Shown here: positions 59,953 through 64,000 of the stretch, one piece after another
Position numbering within the stretch: position 1 is the stretch's first letter
Layout: the number at the start of each line of letters is the position of its first letter
Assembly (NCBI GenBank): GCA_910577235.1
Contig: CAJTMX010000001.1
Location: 124,001-188,000, forward strand
Reading direction: 5' to 3'
Source of the DNA: an uncultured Acetatifactor sp.
GTDB taxonomy: Bacteria > Bacillota > Clostridia > Lachnospirales > Lachnospiraceae
DNA length: 64,000 bases
Position numbers and translations under genes: made by a program
The notes under the pieces: model-generated
Told to the model about the DNA's origin: nothing
Databases searched by the model: none
Seen by the model: only the letters and a program-made list of their open reading frames with translations

Positions 59953-61713
59953 ATGGCGGATAGTAAGCAAAAACGCGCAGGGCAGATGGAAACCATAAAA
60001 AAAGTACTGCACTATATCAAAAGATACTGGCTGCTGGTGGGACTATCTCTGGTGTTGGCGGCTGTGATCGTGGCGCTGACACTTTATGTTCCCATACTGA
60101 CAGGAGATGCCGTGGATCTGATCGTAGATAAAGGTCTGGTGGATATGCCCGGGATCTTTGTCATATTGAAAAAGATAGCCATTGCCATGGTCTTGACTGC
60201 CGTGGCCCAATGGGTTATGAATACCGCCAACAACTATATTACCTATCATGTGATCCAGGACATACGGCAGGATGCCTTTCACAAGCTGGAGAATCTGCCG
60301 CTGAAATATCTGGATGCCCAGTCTTATGGCGATATCGTCAGCAGGGTCATTGCGGATGTGGATACCTTTGCGGACGGTCTGCTCATGGGTTTCACCCAGT
60401 TGTTTACTGGTGTTTTAACCATATTTGGCACCTTGTTTTTCATGCTGGTTACCAATGTGCCCATCGCTCTGGTGGTCATCTGCATCACGCCGGTATCTTT
60501 TCTGGTGGCGAAGTTTATCGCAACCAAGACTTACACCATGTTTAAGGAGCAGTCCGAGACCAGAGGGGAACAGACTGCGCTGGTGGAGGAGATGGTGGGC
60601 AACCAGAAGATCGTAAAGACATTTTCCCGGGAGGAGGCTGTCACGGAGCAGTTTCGGGAGATCAACGGGAGACTGGAGAAATGTTCTTTGAAAGCAATTT
60701 TTTACTCCTCCCTGACCAATCCCTGCACCCGTTTTGTAAACAGTCTGGTATATGCGGGGGTGGGTATCTTTGGAGCGCTGGTAGCTATAAAGGGTGGCAT
60801 CAGCGTGGGCAGACTGTCCTGCTTTTTGAGCTATGCCAATCAGTACACTAAGCCCTTTAACGAAATATCCGGTGTGATCACGGAGTTGCAGAATGCCCTT
60901 GCCTGCGCCGCCCGGATCTTTGAATTGATCGAAGAGGAGGCTCAGATCCCGGACGCGGCGAACGCGGGAACGCTTACGGACGCCAGAGGCAATGTGGAGC
61001 TGGAGCATGTTTACTTCCAGTATGTGCCGGATAAAAAACTGATTCAGGACTTTAATTTATCTGTGAAACCCGGTCAGAGAGTTGCCATCGTGGGACCCAC
61101 CGGCTGTGGCAAGACCACGATTATCAATCTGCTGATGCGTTTCTATGACGTGGACAGCGGGAGTATCAGCGTGGACGGAAGAGACATCCGTGATCTGACC
61201 AGGGGGAGTCTGCGTACCAGCTACGGCATGGTGCTTCAGGAGACCTGGCTGCGGGCCGGGACGATTCTGGACAATATTCGTATGGGTAATCCTCATGCTA
61301 CGGAGGAAGAGGTGGTGGAGGCGGCAAAGGCTGCTCATGCCCACAGCTTTATCAAGCGTTTGCCTGAGGGGTATCACACGGTGATCACTGAGGACGGCGG
61401 CAGTCTGTCCCAGGGACAGAAACAGCTGTTGTGTATTGCCAGGGTTATGCTGTGCCTGCCGCCCATGCTGATTCTGGATGAGGCTACCTCCTCCATTGAC
61501 ACCCGCACCGAGATTCGGATACAGAAGGCTTTCGCCCGCATGATGGAGGGCAGGACCAGCTTTATCGTGGCCCACCGGCTGTCCACGATCCGGGAGGCGG
61601 ATATCATTCTGGTCATGAAGGACGGCAATATCATCGAGCAGGGCAGCCACGAAAGCCTGCTGGCCCAGGGCGGCTTTTACAGAGAGCTGTATAACAGCCA
61701 ATTTGCGGGATGA
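59953..61713 (+). CDS. ABC exporter half-transporter, canonical subunit
   Basis: 586-residue fused membrane-ATPase exporter with six helices (about 20-320). ATPase motifs: Walker A GPTGCGKTT, signature LSQGQKQLLCIARV, Walker B MLILDEATSSID with catalytic Glu. Such proteins pair with a degenerate subunit carrying LDD, exactly the type found at 16690 in this window, and no second exporter is adjacent here. So the two could be the halves of one heterodimer that became separated, or each may have another partner. Internal ATG 59986 is a possible later start. Long hairpin region follows. Confidence 0.87.
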   Translation: MADSKQKRAGQMETIKKVLHYIKRYWLLVGLSLVLAAVIVALTLYVPILTGDAVDLIVDKGLVDMPGIFVILKKIAIAMVLTAVAQWVMNTANNYITYHVIQDIRQDAFHKLENLPLKYLDAQSYGDIVSRVIADVDTFADGLLMGFTQLFTGVLTIFGTLFFMLVTNVPIALVVICITPVSFLVAKFIATKTYTMFKEQSETRGEQTALVEEMVGNQKIVKTFSREEAVTEQFREINGRLEKCSLKAIFYSSLTNPCTRFVNSLVYAGVGIFGALVAIKGGISVGRLSCFLSYANQYTKPFNEISGVITELQNALACAARIFELIEEEAQIPDAANAGTLTDARGNVELEHVYFQYVPDKKLIQDFNLSVKPGQRVAIVGPTGCGKTTIINLLMRFYDVDSGSISVDGRDIRDLTRGSLRTSYGMVLQETWLRAGTILDNIRMGNPHATEEEVVEAAKAAHAHSFIKRLPEGYHTVITEDGGSLSQGQKQLLCIARVMLCLPPMLILDEATSSIDTRTEIRIQKAFARMMEGRTSFIVAHRLSTIREADIILVMKDGNIIEQGSHESLLAQGGFYRELYNSQFAG

Positions 61714-61719
61714 GCAGAG

Positions 61720-61780
61720 CCAGATCAAATATCACGCAGCTGCCGTGCTTGCACGGGAATCCGCGTGATATTTGATCTGG
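61720..61780. repeat. Long intergenic palindrome
   Basis: Perfect 18-bp stem CCAGATCAAATATCACGC (61720-61737) with its complement (61763-61780), and an inner CCGTGC/GCACGG hairpin; a GTGAGC/GCTCAC pair lies a little further on. No T-tail. It may protect the exporter transcript, or be a palindromic genome repeat. Confidence 0.6.
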
Positions 61781-61873
61781 TGAGCAAAGCGACCGAGTGA
61801 GCTGGCTCACGAGGTGCTCTGCGTAGGGGAAAGAGCCGGAGTTAAAGAGCGGGCCGCCGCCGGGGAGGCGTAT

Positions 61874-62557
61874 ATGTACAGGATATTGATCGTGGAAGAT
61901 GACGAGGGGATCGCGCAGTCCCTGTCCCGGCAGATTGCGAGCTGGGATATGGAGCCCTGCTGCGTGACGGATTTTCACAAGGTAATGCGGGAGTTTGCGG
62001 CATTTGATCCGCAGCTGGTGCTGCTGGATATCATGCTCCCTTTCTATAATGGCTATTATTGGTGCAGCGAGATTCGCCGTGTGTCCAGAGTCCCCATCAT
62101 TTTTCTGTCCTCCGCCTCCGACAACATGAATATTGTTATGGCTATGAATATGGGCGGGGATGATTTTATTGCCAAGCCCTTCGACATGGCGGTGCTGATC
62201 TCAAAAATGCAGGCTGTTCTGCGCCGTACCTACGATTTCGGAGGGACAATGCCGGTGCTGGAGCACAGGGAAGCGTTGCTGAATACGGGGGATAATACTC
62301 TGACCTACCGGGGTGAACAGATCCCCTTAAGCAAAAACGAGTATCGGATTCTGCTGACTTTGATGGAAAATAAAGGGCAGGTGGTGAGCAGAGAGCGATT
62401 GATGGAAAAGCTGTGGGAGACCGACAGCTTTGTGGACGATAACACGTTGACTGTCAATGTGAACCGGCTGCGTAAAAAGTTGGAGGGAGCAGGGCTGAAA
62501 GATTTTGTCACCACAAAATTCGGAGTAGGGTATTTGATCTGCGATACGCGGGAATGA
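61874..62557 (+). CDS. BceR-like response regulator
   Basis: 227-residue OmpR-type two-component regulator: receiver domain (1-115) with ILIVEDDEG and phospho-acceptor Asp in LVLLDIMLP (about 51-59), then a winged-helix output domain (about 130-225, LSKNEYRILLTLMENKGQVV, NTLTVNVNRLRKKL). The protein and its kinase closely follow the BceRS order that senses peptide antibiotics through an ABC transporter. GGGGAGG sits 5 nt before ATG 61874. A matching BceR-type box lies before the transporter gene at 63778. Confidence 0.92.
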   Translation: MYRILIVEDDEGIAQSLSRQIASWDMEPCCVTDFHKVMREFAAFDPQLVLLDIMLPFYNGYYWCSEIRRVSRVPIIFLSSASDNMNIVMAMNMGGDDFIAKPFDMAVLISKMQAVLRRTYDFGGTMPVLEHREALLNTGDNTLTYRGEQIPLSKNEYRILLTLMENKGQVVSRERLMEKLWETDSFVDDNTLTVNVNRLRKKLEGAGLKDFVTTKFGVGYLICDTRE

Positions 62558-62564
62558 GGTGTCT

Positions 62565-63632
62565 ATGAGACAATTTATACTTATATATTTCAGGCAGCGG
62601 AAAAAACAGAATCTGCTGCTTTTGTTATTTGGGGTTATCTTCAGCGTAGTTTTTTGGCTGTACCAGCTGCCGGCGGTGGCGGTTGTATACCCGATCCTGC
62701 TGCTGATGTTGGTCTGGGCAGTGTTTACGGGGATAGATATGTACAAAAGCTATGGGCGCTATACTTTTTTTCTGAGTACATCAAAGAAGTGTGGGCTGGA
62801 ACTCTCTGGGGATATGAGTGCGGACCGGGAGCCGGACAGGGTTGTGGAGAATCCCGACTGGGACATGTTTCAGGAACTGCTGGAGAAACAGGAGGACAGT
62901 GTGGACTGGGAGTGCGCCTTTTACCGAAATGCGGTGTCACGGCTGCTGAGTGAGCGGAGAGAGCAGTTGGACGCCATAAAGATGTGGAATCAGGACACGG
63001 TAGATTATTACACCACCTGGGTACATCAGATTAAGACTCCCATCGCCGCCATGAGGTTGATGCTGCAGGAGGATACGGAGGATTCCCGAAAACTAAGCGC
63101 GGAGTTGCAACGGATAGAGCAGTATGTGGAAATGGTACTGACCTATCTGCGTCTGGGCAGCGGGGAAACGGACTATGTATTTGCCCGGGTGGATCTGGAT
63201 AAGCTTATGCGCGAGTGCATCAAAAAATATGCCGGGCAGTTCATACGCAGGCATCTCACATTGGATTATCACACAATGGACTGTCAGGTATTGACAGATG
63301 AAAAATGGCTGGCTTTTGTGGTGGAGCAGATTCTGTCCAACGCTCTGAAATATACCAGGTCGGGGAGCGTGAGCATCTATATGGAACCGCCCTGCACACT
63401 GTGTATCCGTGATACCGGCATAGGCATTGCTCCCGAGGATCTGCCCAGGATCTTTGACAAGGGCTATACCGGGTACAACGGACGCAGCGATAAAAAGGCC
63501 ACCGGTCTGGGGTTATATCTGTGCAAACAGATCTGTGACCGTCTGAAACATACCATTACTGCCCGTTCTGTACCGGATGAGGGAACCGTTGTCTGCATTG
63601 GTCTGGGACGTGAAGTGCTGGAAACAGAGTAA
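62565..63632 (+). CDS. BceS-like sensor histidine kinase
   Basis: 355-residue intramembrane-sensing kinase. Two membrane helices near the N-terminus (about 18-36 and 40-62) are joined by an extremely short loop, so it lacks an outside sensor and likely senses through the BceAB-type transporter. HQIKTPIAAMRLMLQ (about 156-170) holds the phosphorylated His; VEQILSNALKY (N box) and DTGIGIAPEDLPRIFDKGY (G1/F) and GLGLYLC (G2) complete the ATPase. ATG 62565 follows GAGGTG. It starts 8 bp after the regulator gene ends. Confidence 0.9.
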   Translation: MRQFILIYFRQRKKQNLLLLLFGVIFSVVFWLYQLPAVAVVYPILLLMLVWAVFTGIDMYKSYGRYTFFLSTSKKCGLELSGDMSADREPDRVVENPDWDMFQELLEKQEDSVDWECAFYRNAVSRLLSERREQLDAIKMWNQDTVDYYTTWVHQIKTPIAAMRLMLQEDTEDSRKLSAELQRIEQYVEMVLTYLRLGSGETDYVFARVDLDKLMRECIKKYAGQFIRRHLTLDYHTMDCQVLTDEKWLAFVVEQILSNALKYTRSGSVSIYMEPPCTLCIRDTGIGIAPEDLPRIFDKGYTGYNGRSDKKATGLGLYLCKQICDRLKHTITARSVPDEGTVVCIGLGREVLETE

Positions 63633-63646
63633 TGTGACGGAACTTG

Positions 63647-63720
63647 TGACAGCAATGTAAGATTTGCAGGGGGAAATGTAAGCCGATTCTATGGCGATCA
63701 TTTCCTCGATTTTCTATAAT
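63647..63720 (+). promoter_or_regulatory. BceR-type box and -10 of the BceA-like gene
   Basis: TGACA-GCAA-TGTAA (63647-63660) fits the BceR-type consensus TNACA-N4-TGTAA. TATAAT lies at 63715-63720 with a poor -35 (TGGCGA), as expected for an activator-dependent promoter. A second weaker TGTAAG lies near 63678. Confidence 0.7.
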
Positions 63721-63777
63721 GTATCCATAATCAAAGTCCGCCGGAAATAATGGCGGTAAGGAATATGGAGGTAGGAT

Positions 63778-64000
63778 ATGAGTATCTTGGAAGTGAGAGA
63801 AGTGAAGAAAATCTATACCACACGCTTGGGCGGCAACCGGGTGGAGGCACTCAAAAACGTGTCTTTCAGTGTGGAACAGGGAGAATATGTGGCGATCATG
63901 GGTGAGTCGGGCTCCGGCAAGACCACTCTGCTCAATATACTGGCGGCGCTGGATAAGCCCACCGGAGGCAGTGTGATTCTGGGAGGTCAGGAGCTGGGGC
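63778..64000 (+). CDS. BceA-like ABC transporter ATP-binding protein (3' end outside window)
   Basis: First 74 codons of an ATPase. It begins MSILEVREVKKIYTTRLGG, and Walker A GESGSGKTT is visible at about 40-48, then LLNILAALDKPTGG, the pattern of BceA/MacB-type exporter ATPases. It follows the BceRS genes and a BceR-type box, so it should form a peptide-antibiotic detoxification and sensing module with a BceB-like permease beyond the window edge. GGAGG sits 7 nt before ATG 63778. Confidence 0.88.
   Translation, partial: MSILEVREVKKIYTTRLGGNRVEALKNVSFSVEQGEYVAIMGESGSGKTTLLNILAALDKPTGGSVILGGQELG

Noticed and set aside
1..64000. tRNA or rRNA genes
   Set aside because: I looked for T-loop (GGTTCGA) plus acceptor-stem patterns and rRNA-like stretches by eye and saw none; a covariance search could still find one.

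Overview
The window looks like a chromosome segment of a Lachnospiraceae-type Clostridia (low-to-mid GC Firmicute). This rests on strong Shine-Dalgarno sites, HemZ, a bifunctional Rel enzyme, LytTR/DUF3021 operons, many half-size ABC exporters, DUF4261 and TIR proteins, and Clostridial mobile-element genes (TnpW-like, DUF3847, MobA/MobL). Nearly all genes are on the + strand; only a radical-SAM gene (55850-57532) is on the - strand.

Layout. 1-9.7 kb is a housekeeping core: the end of apt, rel, a glyoxalase-II-like hydrolase, hemZ, hisS and aspS, then small enzymes. 9.7-16.7 kb holds an EamA protein, a large TIR-transmembrane-propeller protein, a DHH phosphoesterase, a DUF4261 protein and an Sfp-type phosphopantetheinyl transferase. 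16.7-29.8 kb is rich in half-size ABC exporters (five), with a double-MerR regulator, a DUF1854 protein and a DJ-1-like protein. One exporter, at 23629, has a leader with a good promoter, a 28-codon ORF and an intrinsic terminator, so it reads as an attenuation system. 30-40 kb carries an AraC/BtrH-like protein, a LytTR-DUF3021-ABC operon, a thioesterase behind four tandem 17-bp palindromic repeats, an HD domain fused to a zincin-like domain, MarR and TauE.

40.4-46.8 kb is an AT-rich, decayed mobilizable or conjugative element: relaxase with its catalytic part missing, truncated serine recombinase, TnpW-like gene, a candidate oriT with several hairpins, and cargo (CPBP protease, DUF3795, P-loop kinase). 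It sits next to a host AraC gene that has lost its first helix-turn-helix and its C-terminus. 46.8-55.8 kb contains a MerR-type promoter driving a DUF362 gene, a candidate structured RNA, gene fragments, a probable yybP-ykoY (Mn2+) riboswitch before a Ca2+/Na+ antiporter, paired half-size chromate transporters, NUDIX, a GNAT toxin-antitoxin-like pair and a DNA glycosylase. 55.8-64 kb has the radical-SAM gene, a CAP/SH3 lipoprotein, an HD protein, an ABC exporter and a BceRS-like two-component system followed by the start of a BceA-like ATPase behind a BceR-type box.

Main candidates for new biology: the leader-controlled ABC/DUF1854 exporter locus (23.3-29.8 kb), the four-copy operator at 35.1 kb, the HD-zincin fusion with an internal ribosome binding site, the structured RNA near 48.7 kb and the TIR-propeller protein. 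All functional statements are from reading the sequence; no searches were run.
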